This document shows, one piece after another, positions 18,188 through 26,985 of a DNA stretch of 64,000 nucleotides (the first letter of the stretch is position 1; each line of letters opens with the position of its first letter). The stretch is taken from contig JAVJSN010000010.1 of the NCBI GenBank assembly GCA_040219355.1, positions 186,001-250,000 of the forward strand. The letters are read 5' to 3'. Made by a program: the position numbers and the translations under genes. The notes below the pieces were generated by a model. The model saw only the letters and a list, made by a program, of their open reading frames with translations. It did not search any database and had not been told where the DNA came from. The DNA comes from MH13 sp040219355. GTDB lineage: Bacteria > Pseudomonadota > Alphaproteobacteria > Rhizobiales > MH13.

Positions 18188-18562
18188 CTAAGCCGCGTGT
18201 TTTTCCAAAACGCCGCCCACCGCATCACGGATATCGGCCAGCGAAAATGGCTTCATGATCACGTCTTCCACCAACGATTCCAGTCCATGGGCACGCTCGC
18301 GCTGGTTGGCATAGCCGGTCATCAACAAGATCGGCAGACCAGGATAATCGCGCACCGTCGAAAGCGCCAACGCGATACCGTCCATGACGGGCATTTGAAT
18401 ATCGGTCAAAAGCAGGTCAAAGGCGCCGCTCTCTTCGGCCAGCACCTCCAGCGCCATCGCGCCATCTTCGGCGGTGCGCACATCATGGCCATCCAGCTCG
18501 AAGGCCTTTTCTAAGAAGGCCCGCACGGCCTCGTCATCCTCTGCAACCAACAGCCGTGCCAT
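18188..18562 (-). CDS. cpdR: Cell-cycle response regulator CpdR
   Basis: A 124-aa stand-alone receiver domain. The acidic pocket is Asp9/Asp10, the phospho-acceptor Asp54 lies in LLLTDIQMPVMDGIAL, Thr in LLMTGYANQRERAHGLE, and Lys in KPFSLADIRDAV. The sequence around these sites, including GYANQRERA, matches CpdR rather than CheY. Unphosphorylated CpdR primes ClpXP for degradation of CtrA and other substrates in Caulobacter and rhizobia. The C-terminus ends in Ala-Ala, a feature linked to CpdR's own turnover by ClpXP in Caulobacter. A near-CtrA box (TTAA-N7-TGAAC) lies 55-70 bp upstream. Confidence 0.9.
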   Translation of the reverse strand: MARLLVAEDDEAVRAFLEKAFELDGHDVRTAEDGAMALEVLAEESGAFDLLLTDIQMPVMDGIALALSTVRDYPGLPILLMTGYANQRERAHGLESLVEDVIMKPFSLADIRDAVGGVLEKHAA

Positions 18563-18616
18563 CGCGATGCCGTCCTATGTTTTCCTTAGCAGACGCAAAA
18601 GGTGATTCCGCACACT

Positions 18617-18632
18617 TTAACACGGCGTGAAC
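18617..18632. promoter_or_regulatory. Degenerate CtrA-box-like site upstream of cpdR
   Basis: TTAA-cacggcg-TGAAC has the right spacing (N7) but one mismatch to the CtrA consensus TTAA-N7-TTAAC. It lies about 55 bp before the cpdR start. Weak on its own; noted because two perfect boxes exist elsewhere in the window. Confidence 0.3.
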
Positions 18633-18670
18633 ATGCCACCAGATAGGCCAATAGGCCACAACAACCAGTG

Positions 18671-19546
18671 CTAATTGAACGTGCCTGTTAGGCGTTCGCC
18701 CTCTTGCAAGAAGCGCACCGAGACACTCGCCACCGTTTCCGGCGGCGCCGTCAACTCACTAACCACCGGTACGCTCTGCTCGGGCAACAGATCGGTCGAT
18801 GGCGGATCAACCCGCCAAACAAACAGCTCCGCTCCATTCTCAGCCAGCAGTGCCAAACGTAGCGGCGCCACTGAACGGGCCGTGTCGTCGGCATTGATCA
18901 TTGTGCCTTCGACGCGCAGCACCGTCAGTCCAGCAACCAAAGACCGCTCGGCGGTGAAGGGCGAAAACTCAATCCCACGCACATTCACGTCCAGCCCAAC
19001 CATTTGGTAGAGCCGCGCTAGGTCAGGTACCGCCCGCACCACCGCATCCCGCGTTGGAATTGCCAACACCAAGCCAAGCAGCCCGAGCGCGACGCCAGCA
19101 GGGGCGGCGACGGTAATCGCCTTGCGCAGGAAAATTTCTAACTTCGACGGGCCTTGGCCTTTCAGGCGAACCTTGCGCGGTTGGCGAGGAATCGGTGTAT
19201 CAACACCGGCATCAACCGGGCCGGATGCCAATGCGTCTTGTGCGCTATCTTTCGCAACCTGGCTTTCATCCCAACTGGCAAAATCAGCATCGCCGTCCGC
19301 GACACTATCCTCGGCAACAGAGGCAAAGCCATCAAGCAGATCGTCGCCGTCAGCCACCGCCTCCTCGTTCTGGACATCATCGGCCTCGAAAAGAGCATCA
19401 ATATCTGCGGTGGTGGCGGGCTCCTCTTCGGGCACAGCGTGCCAGATTTTCTGGCACGAGGCGCACTTCACCTTGCGCCCGTTGGGGCCAAGCATATCAT
19501 CAGCAACGGTGTAGTCTGACGAACAGTGGGGGCAGACAATTTTCAC
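18671..19546 (-). CDS. MJ0042-type zinc-ribbon membrane protein
   Basis: A 291-aa protein with an N-terminal zinc ribbon of the MJ0042/DUF3426 type: MKIVCPHCSSDYTV and KVKCASCQKIWH provide Cys5, Cys8, Cys28 and Cys31. A long acidic linker (about residues 40-110) follows, then a basic patch (RKVRLKGQ), a single membrane helix (about 140-165) and a periplasmic C-terminal domain of about 110 residues that ends with TGTFN. It is divergent from ftsE, a conserved arrangement in Hyphomicrobiales. Function is unknown. A perfect CtrA box lies 65-80 bp upstream of its start. Confidence 0.85.
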   Translation of the reverse strand: MKIVCPHCSSDYTVADDMLGPNGRKVKCASCQKIWHAVPEEEPATTADIDALFEADDVQNEEAVADGDDLLDGFASVAEDSVADGDADFASWDESQVAKDSAQDALASGPVDAGVDTPIPRQPRKVRLKGQGPSKLEIFLRKAITVAAPAGVALGLLGLVLAIPTRDAVVRAVPDLARLYQMVGLDVNVRGIEFSPFTAERSLVAGLTVLRVEGTMINADDTARSVAPLRLALLAENGAELFVWRVDPPSTDLLPEQSVPVVSELTAPPETVASVSVRFLQEGERLTGTFN

Positions 19547-19610
19547 GTGCGGACCATTTTATGACCAAAGACCTTTCGAAGGCCGATCCACAACTGGTAA
19601 CGCGCGAGCG

Positions 19611-19626
19611 TTAAAGGGCTGTTAAC
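19611..19626. promoter_or_regulatory. Perfect CtrA-binding motif between the zinc-ribbon gene and ftsE
   Basis: TTAA-agggctg-TTAAC matches the CtrA consensus TTAA-N7-TTAAC exactly. It lies 82 bp before the ftsE GTG and 65 bp before the divergent zinc-ribbon gene. CtrA is the cell-cycle master regulator of Alphaproteobacteria, so this could time ftsEX expression or repress one side. Confidence 0.6.
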
Positions 19627-19707
19627 CATGAAGGGTGCGAGTGGTATGACACGAACGATTTCCCCGCGCGCCTGGACGCATCACATACCGGGCAGGAGCA
19701 TGCAGCT

Positions 19708-20367
19708 GTGCTGACCATGGAAAATGTAGGTCTACGCTATGACGGAGGCCCCGAAGTGCTCTCCGACCTATCGTTCAATATCGAGCAGCGCAGCTTCCAA
19801 TATCTCACCGGCCCCTCTGGGGCGGGCAAAACCTCTATGCTGAAATTGATGTCACTGGCCATGCGCCCAACGCGCGGCGGGGTGACTGCGTTTGGCAAGA
19901 ACACCGCACGCGCCAGCGCCCGCGAAATTCCTGCTCTGCGCCAACGCATTGGCGTGGTGTTTCAGGATTTTCGCTTGCTTGATCATCTCACCACCTTCGA
20001 AAACGTCGCCCTTCCCTTACGCGTTCAAGGCAAAGATGAATCATCCTACGGCGCTGATGTGCGCGAGCTTTTGGGCTGGGTGGGTTTGGGTGAGCGCATG
20101 TACGCCATGCCGCCGGTGCTTTCAGGTGGTGAGAAGCAGCGCGCTGCCATTGCCCGCGCCGTCATCGGCCAACCTGACTTGCTGCTCGCCGATGAGCCGA
20201 CCGGCAACGTTGATCCGCAGCTTGGTCGTCGGCTGTTACGTCTCTTTGTCGAACTCAATAAACTTGGCACCTCCATTGTCATCGCCACCCATGACGTGTT
20301 GCTCATGCAGCAGCATCAGGCACGCAGGCTCGTGCTGCATGACGGCCGGGTGCAGATCTATGATTAG
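19708..20367 (+). CDS. ftsE: Cell-division ABC transporter ATP-binding protein FtsE
   Basis: A 219-aa ABC ATPase. Walker A is TGPSGAGKTS (residues 34-43); the signature LSGGEKQRAAIARAV, Walker B LLLADEPTGNVDP and the H-loop ATHD are intact. With FtsX it gates septal peptidoglycan hydrolase activation. The start is GTG 19708 with GGAGCA 8-10 nt upstream; ATG 19717 is the alternative. Its partner ftsX follows 15 bp downstream. Confidence 0.95.
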   Translation: MLTMENVGLRYDGGPEVLSDLSFNIEQRSFQYLTGPSGAGKTSMLKLMSLAMRPTRGGVTAFGKNTARASAREIPALRQRIGVVFQDFRLLDHLTTFENVALPLRVQGKDESSYGADVRELLGWVGLGERMYAMPPVLSGGEKQRAAIARAVIGQPDLLLADEPTGNVDPQLGRRLLRLFVELNKLGTSIVIATHDVLLMQQHQARRLVLHDGRVQIYD

Positions 20368-20382
20368 GAAAGGCTTGAGATC

Positions 20383-21366
20383 GTGCTGAGACCTGAACGT
20401 GCCAGCACCCCAATGAAAGAGCGAGAGTCAGCCCAGGGGACCGAAAAACCTGCACGCGACAGCTCCAAACCTGAGCCCATTGTGCCCGAGCGCTCCATCG
20501 CTGGCACTGCGCTCATGTTGGTGATCGCGATCATGGGTTGCTTGGCCTGCCTCTCGGTGGGCGCGGTGACGCTTGTTGATCGCGCGGCCAGCGATTGGAG
20601 CGCTGACATCGGTCGTGAACTCACCATCGAAGTGTCTGCCATTGATCCGGCCACCATGGAGGAGCGGTTGGATCGTGCCGCCGACCTTGCGCGTGTCTCA
20701 CCTGGCATTGGCGCTGTTTCGGTGGTGAGTGAAGCTGAAACCCGCGCGCTTCTTGAGCCGTGGCTTGGTGTGCTTGGCTCAGAAGCCGCGCTTGCCGAGT
20801 TACCGATTCCACGCCTGGTGGCGATGACGGTCACCGACATCAGCGCGCTCAACCTTACCACTTTGCAGGCTGCCCTTGATCAAGAAGTGCCGGGCGCCAC
20901 TGTTGATGACCACCGCGTTTGGACCGATCAGCTTGCGCGTATGGCAGGCGCCATGGTGCTTGGCGGGTTGGGCGTTCTGGTGCTGGTTCTTTCAGCCACC
21001 ATTTTATGCGTGATTTTCGCCACCCGCGCCGCAATGGCCGGCAACAAGGATGTGGTGGAGGTGCTGCACTTTGTCGGCGCCAGCCACACCTTCATCGCTG
21101 GGCAGTTTCAGCGACATTTTTTGATGCTGGGCATGCGTGGTGGACTGATTGGTGGAGTCAGCGCGATTGTGCTTTTTCTCATTTTCCAACTCTGGGTGAT
21201 GGCGCGCCGTGGTGCAGCCGACGCGGCCCAAGTTGAGGCGCTGATCGGCTCGCCGGCTCTCGGACTTGAGGGTTACGCGGGGTGTGCTCTTGTGGTGTTT
21301 TTGATCGCGTTTCTCACCGCAGCCACCTCGCGCATCACCGTTAGCAGGTTCCTGCGTGGGCGCTGA
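20383..21366 (+). CDS. ftsX: Cell-division protein FtsX
   Basis: A 327-aa FtsX-type permease subunit. A polar N-terminus of about 40 residues precedes TM1 (near 42-64). A periplasmic loop follows, then TM2-TM4 in the C-terminal half, starting at MVLGGLGVLVLVLSATILCVI cut at about residue 190. The segment ATRAAMAGNKDVVEVLHFVGA is the coupling region to FtsE. GTG start with a short gap after ftsE. A pair of hairpin repeats begins 3 nt after its stop codon. Confidence 0.92.
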   Translation: MLRPERASTPMKERESAQGTEKPARDSSKPEPIVPERSIAGTALMLVIAIMGCLACLSVGAVTLVDRAASDWSADIGRELTIEVSAIDPATMEERLDRAADLARVSPGIGAVSVVSEAETRALLEPWLGVLGSEAALAELPIPRLVAMTVTDISALNLTTLQAALDQEVPGATVDDHRVWTDQLARMAGAMVLGGLGVLVLVLSATILCVIFATRAAMAGNKDVVEVLHFVGASHTFIAGQFQRHFLMLGMRGGLIGGVSAIVLFLIFQLWVMARRGAADAAQVEALIGSPALGLEGYAGCALVVFLIAFLTAATSRITVSRFLRGR

Positions 21367-21369
21367 CCT

Positions 21370-21462
21370 GCGGTTGTGCTGAAGGCACAGAGCAATGCCA
21401 AGCGCGGTTGTGCCAATAGCACAGAGCATAAGGCGAACCCAGTTGCGCCGAAGGTACAGCAC
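21370..21462 (+). repeat. Three copies of the GCGGTTGTNC stop-proximal hairpin repeat
   Basis: Unit A (21370-21394) and unit B (21404-21428) both read GCGGTTGTGC, five variable bases, GCACAGAGCA. Unit C (21438-21462) is a diverged copy with AGTTGCGC-cgaag-GTACAGC. Spacing is 34 bp. The stem is TGTGC/GCACA. Related units occur at 57170-57194 and, with a compensatory stem change, at 57300-57396. Unit A begins 3 nt after the ftsX stop. Confidence 0.65.
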
Positions 21463-21585
21463 GGACAAACAGCCAAGTGCTGCCAAAAACCCGCCATGCA
21501 CCCACCATAGTTTCACCCAATCGACAGGCTAATTGATTTGTCGCATTTGACGCACTCATACTGCAGAGCGAAACTGGACGCCCTT

Positions 21586-22266
21586 GTGAACGCTGATTCC
21601 GCAACCATGTCGACGCCGGCCACCCCATCCAAAGACGTTGCCGCTAGCCCGCCTAGGCGGCGCAAGCGCTCCGTTGCCGCGCGTCTTGGATTGACGGCCA
21701 TACTCGGTGGTTTGGCAGCATTATCCCTCGTCGCGTTCGCCGACTTTGTGCGGGACGTGAACGCTCTGGCCGCGCCAAGCCCGGTAGAGGCTGACGGTAT
21801 CGTGGTGGTCACTGGTGGTCAGGCTCGCATCGAAGTGGCACTCCAACTGCTTGAAGATGGTGCTGCGCAGCGTCTGTTGATCTCTGGTGTTCACGATGCC
21901 ACCAGCGCGACGGTACTGGTCGAGCGCACGCATGCCGACCCGTCTTTGTTTGAATGCTGCGTCGATTTAGATCGTGCTGCGATGGACACGGCAGGCAACG
22001 CCCGCGAGACGGCCACCTGGGCGCAGGAGCACGCGTTTTCCTCACTGCTGGTCGTCACAAGCGCCTACCATATCCCGCGCACCACCAGTGAGATTGCTCG
22101 CTTGCTGCCCGGTGTGGAGCTGATCCCCTTCCCTATCGACCCGGCAGTGGATAATCAGCGCGCCACCGCACAGGAAAGCAACTCTTGGCCGGTTAGCCTG
22201 TTGGCACGTGAGTTCATGAAACTGCAACTGGCACGCGTGCGCCATCTTGTCGGGGCAGCAGGATAG
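21586..22266 (+). CDS. YdcF/ElyC-type DUF218 membrane protein
   Basis: A 226-aa protein from the GTG at 21586 (ATG 21607 and TTG 21538 are other in-frame starts). A basic N-terminus (PPRRRKRSVAARLG) precedes one membrane helix. The DUF218 domain follows with ADGIVVVTGGQARIEVALQLL, RLLISGVH, NARETATWAQEH and LLVVTSAYHIPRTT. Family members such as ElyC/YdcF affect envelope polysaccharide or peptidoglycan assembly, but the activity is not defined. It lies between ftsEX and plsC on the same strand. Confidence 0.85.
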   Translation: MNADSATMSTPATPSKDVAASPPRRRKRSVAARLGLTAILGGLAALSLVAFADFVRDVNALAAPSPVEADGIVVVTGGQARIEVALQLLEDGAAQRLLISGVHDATSATVLVERTHADPSLFECCVDLDRAAMDTAGNARETATWAQEHAFSSLLVVTSAYHIPRTTSEIARLLPGVELIPFPIDPAVDNQRATAQESNSWPVSLLAREFMKLQLARVRHLVGAAG

Positions 22267-22308
22267 GCCGATAAGGCGGCGATCCTTTCTGCAAAACATC
22301 GAAAATTC

Positions 22309-23064
22309 ATGCCTCGACTTCGTTCCATCGCCGCCAACACCGCGTTCTACATCAATGTCATCTTGTGGATGGTAATATGTGCGCCGATCCTGCTTGGCCC
22401 GCGACACTGGTCCATTGCCGCTATGAAGGGCTGGGCAAAATCCACCATGTGGCTGACCCGTTTTGCCGCAGGTATCAAATGGGAAATTCGTGGATTGGAG
22501 AACATTCCGCGCAATACCGATGGCACGATGAGCGGCTGCATCATCGCCTGCAAACACCAATCGACATGGGAAACGTTCGGCCTGCTGCCTTATCTGGATG
22601 ACCCAGCCTACATCCTCAAACAGGAGCTGATGCGCATTCCGTTGTTCGGCTGGTATTGCGCCAAAGCCAACATGATCTCAGTGGAGCGGTCCAAAAACGC
22701 GCAAGCTCTGCGCACAATGACCAAAGCTGCAAAAAAAGCCGTGGACGCGAACCGTCAACTCATCATTTTCCCTGAAGGCACGCGCAAGGCAGTCGGTGCG
22801 CAGACGGACTACAAGTCAGGTACCGCTCACATGTACAAACAGCTGGCTGTACCGATGGTGCCTGCGGGTCTGAACTCGGGGCTCTTCTGGCCGCGTCGCC
22901 AAGGCAAACGCTATCCAGGCACGCTTGTGATCTCATTGCTGCCTGCCATTCCGGCCGGGCAGGACACCAAGACAGTTCGCGCCGAGCTTGAAACCATTAT
23001 CGAATCTGAAACAAACAGGCTCGTCGCAGAGGCACGGGCCGACAATCCTCAGCTACCAGACTGA
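22309..23064 (+). CDS. plsC: 1-acyl-sn-glycerol-3-phosphate acyltransferase family protein
   Basis: A 251-aa membrane-associated acyltransferase that makes phosphatidic acid from lysophosphatidic acid. Motif I is KHQSTWET (His83, Glu88), so the usual HX4D reads HX4E, as often seen in alphaproteobacterial members. Motif III is FPEGTRK (154-160). The N-terminal helix (NTAFYINVILWMVICAPILL) anchors the protein. Its 3' end overlaps the convergent ChaC-like gene by 16 bp. Confidence 0.9.
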   Translation: MPRLRSIAANTAFYINVILWMVICAPILLGPRHWSIAAMKGWAKSTMWLTRFAAGIKWEIRGLENIPRNTDGTMSGCIIACKHQSTWETFGLLPYLDDPAYILKQELMRIPLFGWYCAKANMISVERSKNAQALRTMTKAAKKAVDANRQLIIFPEGTRKAVGAQTDYKSGTAHMYKQLAVPMVPAGLNSGLFWPRRQGKRYPGTLVISLLPAIPAGQDTKTVRAELETIIESETNRLVAEARADNPQLPD

Positions 23065-23588
23065 AGCCGGGTTGAGAGCCAGTGCAGCGTTGCATCGTGC
23101 ACGCCCAGTTTTTCCAGCGCTTGCGATGTCTGGATGACATAGTCCGGGTTCTCACCCGAATGCCCAACGGCACCACGCACAATCTCCAACTGATCATCAC
23201 GCGACAGCGCACCGGCATATTGCCTGTGCAATCGGTCGACGCAGTAGGTCACCGCTCGAATAGTGCGCGGAAGGCCCTCGGCACGATCAAGCAGGTGCAC
23301 CGGCTGTACGCGCTCTTGATAGACCATCGTTGCCTGCTCCCGCTCGCGCAAATAGCGCATCACCTCAGGCGCATGCTCACCGTCGACGTGGAACGCCACG
23401 CCCTGGCACGACCCGCCGCGATCGAGCCCCATGACGAGGCCGGGACGTTCCGGCGTGCCACGGTGCACATGGCTGTAAACACACAGCGAACGATGAAAGC
23501 CAAACAACCGCGCCGGATAGGCCCCGCGATGCGCAAAGCCTGGCCGCCAGATCAGCGATCCATATCCAAAAACCCAAAGATCGCTCAC
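23049..23588 (-). CDS. ChaC-like glutathione-specific gamma-glutamylcyclotransferase
   Basis: A 179-aa protein with the ChaC family substrate-binding motif VFGYGSLIW (residues 6-14) and acidic residues in RYLREREQATMVY (about 78-90) where the catalytic glutamate is expected. The reaction releases 5-oxoproline and Cys-Gly from glutathione. Length fits the bacterial ChaC family. It is a single gene, convergent with plsC. Confidence 0.9.
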   Translation of the reverse strand: MSDLWVFGYGSLIWRPGFAHRGAYPARLFGFHRSLCVYSHVHRGTPERPGLVMGLDRGGSCQGVAFHVDGEHAPEVMRYLREREQATMVYQERVQPVHLLDRAEGLPRTIRAVTYCVDRLHRQYAGALSRDDQLEIVRGAVGHSGENPDYVIQTSQALEKLGVHDATLHWLSTRLQSGS

Positions 23589-23697
23589 AATTGCCTCATA
23601 GTGCGTTCATCCATCGCGCGCTTGTAACCAAGCGCCGGGCGTGGTGGAAGAAGCCACATAGCGCAAAAAGCCAAAACATAATCTCAAGGACTGCTCC

Positions 23698-24756
23698 ATG
23701 AGCGCAACATCAGCAACAAGCACAACCCCATTTGGCCGCAGGATCAAATTCATGGCGATCTTCATCGCCCTCTTGGTGGTTTTGGTTGTCGCCGCATGGT
23801 TCATCGGCGCGCAGATCTATCGTGGTGCCATCGATGAGGGCCGCACGGCGTTGGCAAGCGAGGGAGTGACGCTGACTTGCGCCGATGAAAGCCTGGGCGG
23901 TTTTCCTGCGCGTTTTGAGTGGCGCTGCTCCAGCCTGTCGATTTCGACAGCAAGCGGAGGACAACTCTCCGGTGGAGCGTTCAACACAGTTGCGCCGGTT
24001 TGGAACCCGCTTTTCACCATTGCGGAATGGACCGGACCCTTCCGCAGTGTCTCCGCCGACGGCTTTGATGCTGATATTGCCTCAGATCTTCTGCGCGCCA
24101 GCATTCGCCTGAACACATCGTTGGAACTGGAGCGCCTATCTGCGGTGCTTGATCCCTTCTCGGTAACGCTTCAAAGCGCCCCCCAGGCCATCGTCTCAGC
24201 CAATCAGGCCGAGATGCATGTACGTCAACCGCTAGAGGTTGCCGGAGGAGCCAACGCTGCGACGGGACGAACGGGAGACAATGACCTTGAAGTTGCGCTC
24301 GTCCTGTTTGGTCTGGAAAGTCCGTTTTTGGGCGGCGTCAACCAAATCGATATGTCGATCACCGCGTTGATGGAGGAGCTTGCGAGCATTCGTGCTCGGT
24401 CGCTGCAACACGGCTTGCGCGCTTGGGTCGAGCGGTCAGGGCGTATCACGCCGCTGACAACGCGCCTACGGCTTGACGATCACGCCATCAATCTAGACGG
24501 CGACGGCGTGATTGGCGCGGATGGCAGGATCGGTTTCGATGGTGCTATTGCCACCAATGACGTGGCTGCCCTGGTCGATCTGATGGGCATCGATGCGTCC
24601 AACAATGCCAGCGCCATCACGGCAGGCGCGATGCTTTTCGGCCGTCAAACCACCATCGGTGAAGATACCGCCACCGAACTTCCTTTGCGTGTCTCGCAAG
24701 GCGCTGTGAGCATCGGTCCAGTGCCGCTGGGCGTCTTGCCGCCTCTTAGATTCTAA
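23698..24756 (+). CDS. DUF2125-family protein
   Basis: A 352-aa protein with a signal anchor (AIFIALLVVLVVAAWFIGAQ, near residues 20-39) and a long beta-rich periplasmic part. The motifs GVTLTCADESLGGFPARFEWRC and GPVPLGVLPPL at the C-terminus fit DUF2125, a family confined mainly to Alphaproteobacteria. The family resembles the AsmA/TamB style of envelope proteins, though that link is inference. It is a single gene with convergent tyrC downstream. Confidence 0.8.
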   Translation: MSATSATSTTPFGRRIKFMAIFIALLVVLVVAAWFIGAQIYRGAIDEGRTALASEGVTLTCADESLGGFPARFEWRCSSLSISTASGGQLSGGAFNTVAPVWNPLFTIAEWTGPFRSVSADGFDADIASDLLRASIRLNTSLELERLSAVLDPFSVTLQSAPQAIVSANQAEMHVRQPLEVAGGANAATGRTGDNDLEVALVLFGLESPFLGGVNQIDMSITALMEELASIRARSLQHGLRAWVERSGRITPLTTRLRLDDHAINLDGDGVIGADGRIGFDGAIATNDVAALVDLMGIDASNNASAITAGAMLFGRQTTIGEDTATELPLRVSQGAVSIGPVPLGVLPPLRF

Positions 24757-24815
24757 GCAATATCAGCAAGAAATCGCTCGACTTTTGCACCGTCTGCGCT
24801 GCGAACAGACGAGGA

Positions 24816-25781
24816 TCAATCATCGCCATAGGGCTTGGGGATAGGTGCGGCAGAACGGCGGCCAAAATCAACCTCATCGGTGTCTTGGCCTAGCTCGACA
24901 ATCCCTTGGCGAATGGCGCGGGTGCGCGCAAACCAATCTTCCAGCTTATCGCCGTCTTCCCAACGAATTGCGCGCTGCAGGGCTGACAGATCTTCTGAAA
25001 ATCGCCCAAGTACTTCAAGCACTGCTTCTTTGTTGTTGAGGAAGACGTCGCGCCACATCACCGGATCAGACGCCGCGATACGGGTAAAATCGCGAAAGCC
25101 ACCGGCGGAATATTTCATCACTTCCTGCTTGGTCACGCTTTCCAGGTCATCCGCCGTGCCGACAATCGTGTAGGCGATGAGGTGAGGCAGATGAGAGGTG
25201 ATCGCCAGCACAAGATCGTGATGCTCAGCCTCCATCACCTCAACCATCGCGCCAAGCCGCCGCCAGAAACGTGTGAGGTTTTGCAGCGCTTCAATGTTGA
25301 ACGCGTCACCAGGCGTCAGGATCACATAGCGGTTCTCAAACATTTCAGCGAAGCCCGCGCGCGGACCTGACTGTTCGCTACCGGCAACCGGATGACCAGC
25401 CATCACATGCACGTCTGGGCCAAAGGCATCGCGCATGGCGTGCATCACTGAAAACTTCACCGAGCCAACATCGCTGACTGTGGCGCCGGACTTCACATGG
25501 GCGGCGATCTGGCCACTGACCACGCCAACCGCGCCCACAGGCACGCAGAGCATGACAAGATCGGCATCACGCACCGCTTTGGACGGATCGGTGGTCGCCA
25601 GACAATCAGGAAACAGCTCACCCAGCGTTTCAACAGCGGCCGGATCACTGTCGGCAAACTGAAGCAAGCATTCCGGATCGCGCGCTCGCACAGCATGGGC
25701 AATCGAGGTTCCGATAAGCCCCGAACCTATGATCGCGATCCGCTCATACGGCAGTCTGATTGGCGAAGAAACGGCCGCCAT
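24816..25781 (-). CDS. tyrC: Prephenate/arogenate dehydrogenase
   Basis: A 321-aa NAD(P)-dependent enzyme of tyrosine synthesis. The N-terminal Rossmann motif IAIIGSGLIGTSIAH spans residues 15-29. The catalytic region includes HPVAGSEQSGP (with the conserved His), followed by the helical dimer domain SAGGFRDFTRIA with a conserved Arg. Its ATG shares one base with the hisC stop (TAATG), so translation is coupled to hisC. The CM-hisC-tyrC set makes tyrosine or phenylalanine precursors. Confidence 0.93.
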   Translation of the reverse strand: MAAVSSPIRLPYERIAIIGSGLIGTSIAHAVRARDPECLLQFADSDPAAVETLGELFPDCLATTDPSKAVRDADLVMLCVPVGAVGVVSGQIAAHVKSGATVSDVGSVKFSVMHAMRDAFGPDVHVMAGHPVAGSEQSGPRAGFAEMFENRYVILTPGDAFNIEALQNLTRFWRRLGAMVEVMEAEHHDLVLAITSHLPHLIAYTIVGTADDLESVTKQEVMKYSAGGFRDFTRIAASDPVMWRDVFLNNKEAVLEVLGRFSEDLSALQRAIRWEDGDKLEDWFARTRAIRQGIVELGQDTDEVDFGRRSAAPIPKPYGDD

Positions 25782-26905
25782 TATGAGCCGGCCATAAACT
25801 GGGTCAGCGTTTCGATCAGCAGCGCATTCGCCTCGTCTGACCCGATGGTTATCCGCAGCGCATTTGGTAGTTTGTAGGCCGCCACCTTACGCGTCACCAA
25901 GCCACGTTCGATCAGATAGGCATCGGCGTCATCGGCTGTTTTGCCTGGTGTATCGGGGAAATGGACCAGCAAAAAGTTGCCAACGCTGGGCGTGACACCA
26001 AGACCGATGCTTTCCAGTGCCTCAGTGAGTTTGGGCAACCAGCGATCATTGTGCGCCACCGCCTTTTCAATGAAGCCGATATCGCCCATCGCCGCGGCAC
26101 CGGCGGCAATGGCTGGACCGGTCATGTTGAATGGTCCACGCACCCGGTTCACAGCATCAATCACATGCGCTGGGCCGTACATCCAACCGATCCGCAGTTT
26201 GGCCAGGCCATAGATTTTCGAGAACGTGCGCGTCATCACCACGTTGGGGGCGGTCGCGGCGAGCTCCATGCCGCTTTCATAATCATTGCGGCGCACATAC
26301 TCCGCATAGGCCGCATCCAGCACCAAAAGCACGTGCGCAGGCAAACCAGCATGCAGGCGCCGTACCTGCGAGAACGGAATATAGGTGCCGGTGGGGTTGT
26401 TCGGGTTGGCCAAGAACACGATCTTTGTGCGCGCGGTGATTGCCGCCAAAAACGCATCCACATCAGCGGTCAGATCAATGTCTTTCACCTCAACCGGCGT
26501 TGCCCCGGCAGCCTTGGTGGCGATGGGGTAGACCAGAAAGCCGTGCTCGGAGAACACTGCTTCGTCACCAGGCGAAAGATAGGTTTGCGCCAGCAGGGCC
26601 AGCAATTCATCTGAGCCATTGCCGCAAACGATCCGGTCCGCCGCAATGCCGTGACGGCGGGCAATAGCCTCGCGCAATTCTAGCGCTGAGCCATCGGGGT
26701 AGCTTGCTAGATCGTCAGCGACGCTGTGAAACGTTTCAATCGCCTTCGGGCTTGGCCCAAGCGGTGTCTCGTTCGACGACAGCTTGTGCAGTTTAACGCC
26801 AGGCACAGCTTTGCTGCGGCCAGGCACGTACGCGGCAATATCAAGAACGCCCTTGCGGGGCTGCGGAAAGGTTGGATCGGCCCCTTGAGGGCTTTCAGTG
26901 GTCAT
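25781..26905 (-). CDS. hisC: Histidinol-phosphate / aromatic aminotransferase
   Basis: A 374-aa class I/II PLP aminotransferase. The PLP lysine is Lys230 in TRTFSKIYGLAKLRIGW. Asn170 in ANPNNPTGT and the DAAY motif (197-200) are conserved. Sequence family is HisC. The position between chorismate mutase and tyrC suggests that it also serves as aromatic (prephenate, tyrosine or phenylalanine) aminotransferase, as known for such HisC copies. ATG 26905 is preferred over the TTG 15 nt upstream. Confidence 0.92.
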   Translation of the reverse strand: MTTESPQGADPTFPQPRKGVLDIAAYVPGRSKAVPGVKLHKLSSNETPLGPSPKAIETFHSVADDLASYPDGSALELREAIARRHGIAADRIVCGNGSDELLALLAQTYLSPGDEAVFSEHGFLVYPIATKAAGATPVEVKDIDLTADVDAFLAAITARTKIVFLANPNNPTGTYIPFSQVRRLHAGLPAHVLLVLDAAYAEYVRRNDYESGMELAATAPNVVMTRTFSKIYGLAKLRIGWMYGPAHVIDAVNRVRGPFNMTGPAIAAGAAAMGDIGFIEKAVAHNDRWLPKLTEALESIGLGVTPSVGNFLLVHFPDTPGKTADDADAYLIERGLVTRKVAAYKLPNALRITIGSDEANALLIETLTQFMAGS

Positions 26906-26985
26906 AACGCGCCAATACAATAGGTGATGTTCGAGCAGCGCTTTTGCCCCGGAATCAAAACCTTGTCCATGGTGGTCGGCTGCCG

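Noticed and set aside
21538..21585. TTG 21538 as start of the YdcF-like gene
   Set aside because: The added 16 residues (SHLTHSYCRAKLDAL) have no family similarity and no ribosome-binding site; the conserved part begins well after GTG 21586.
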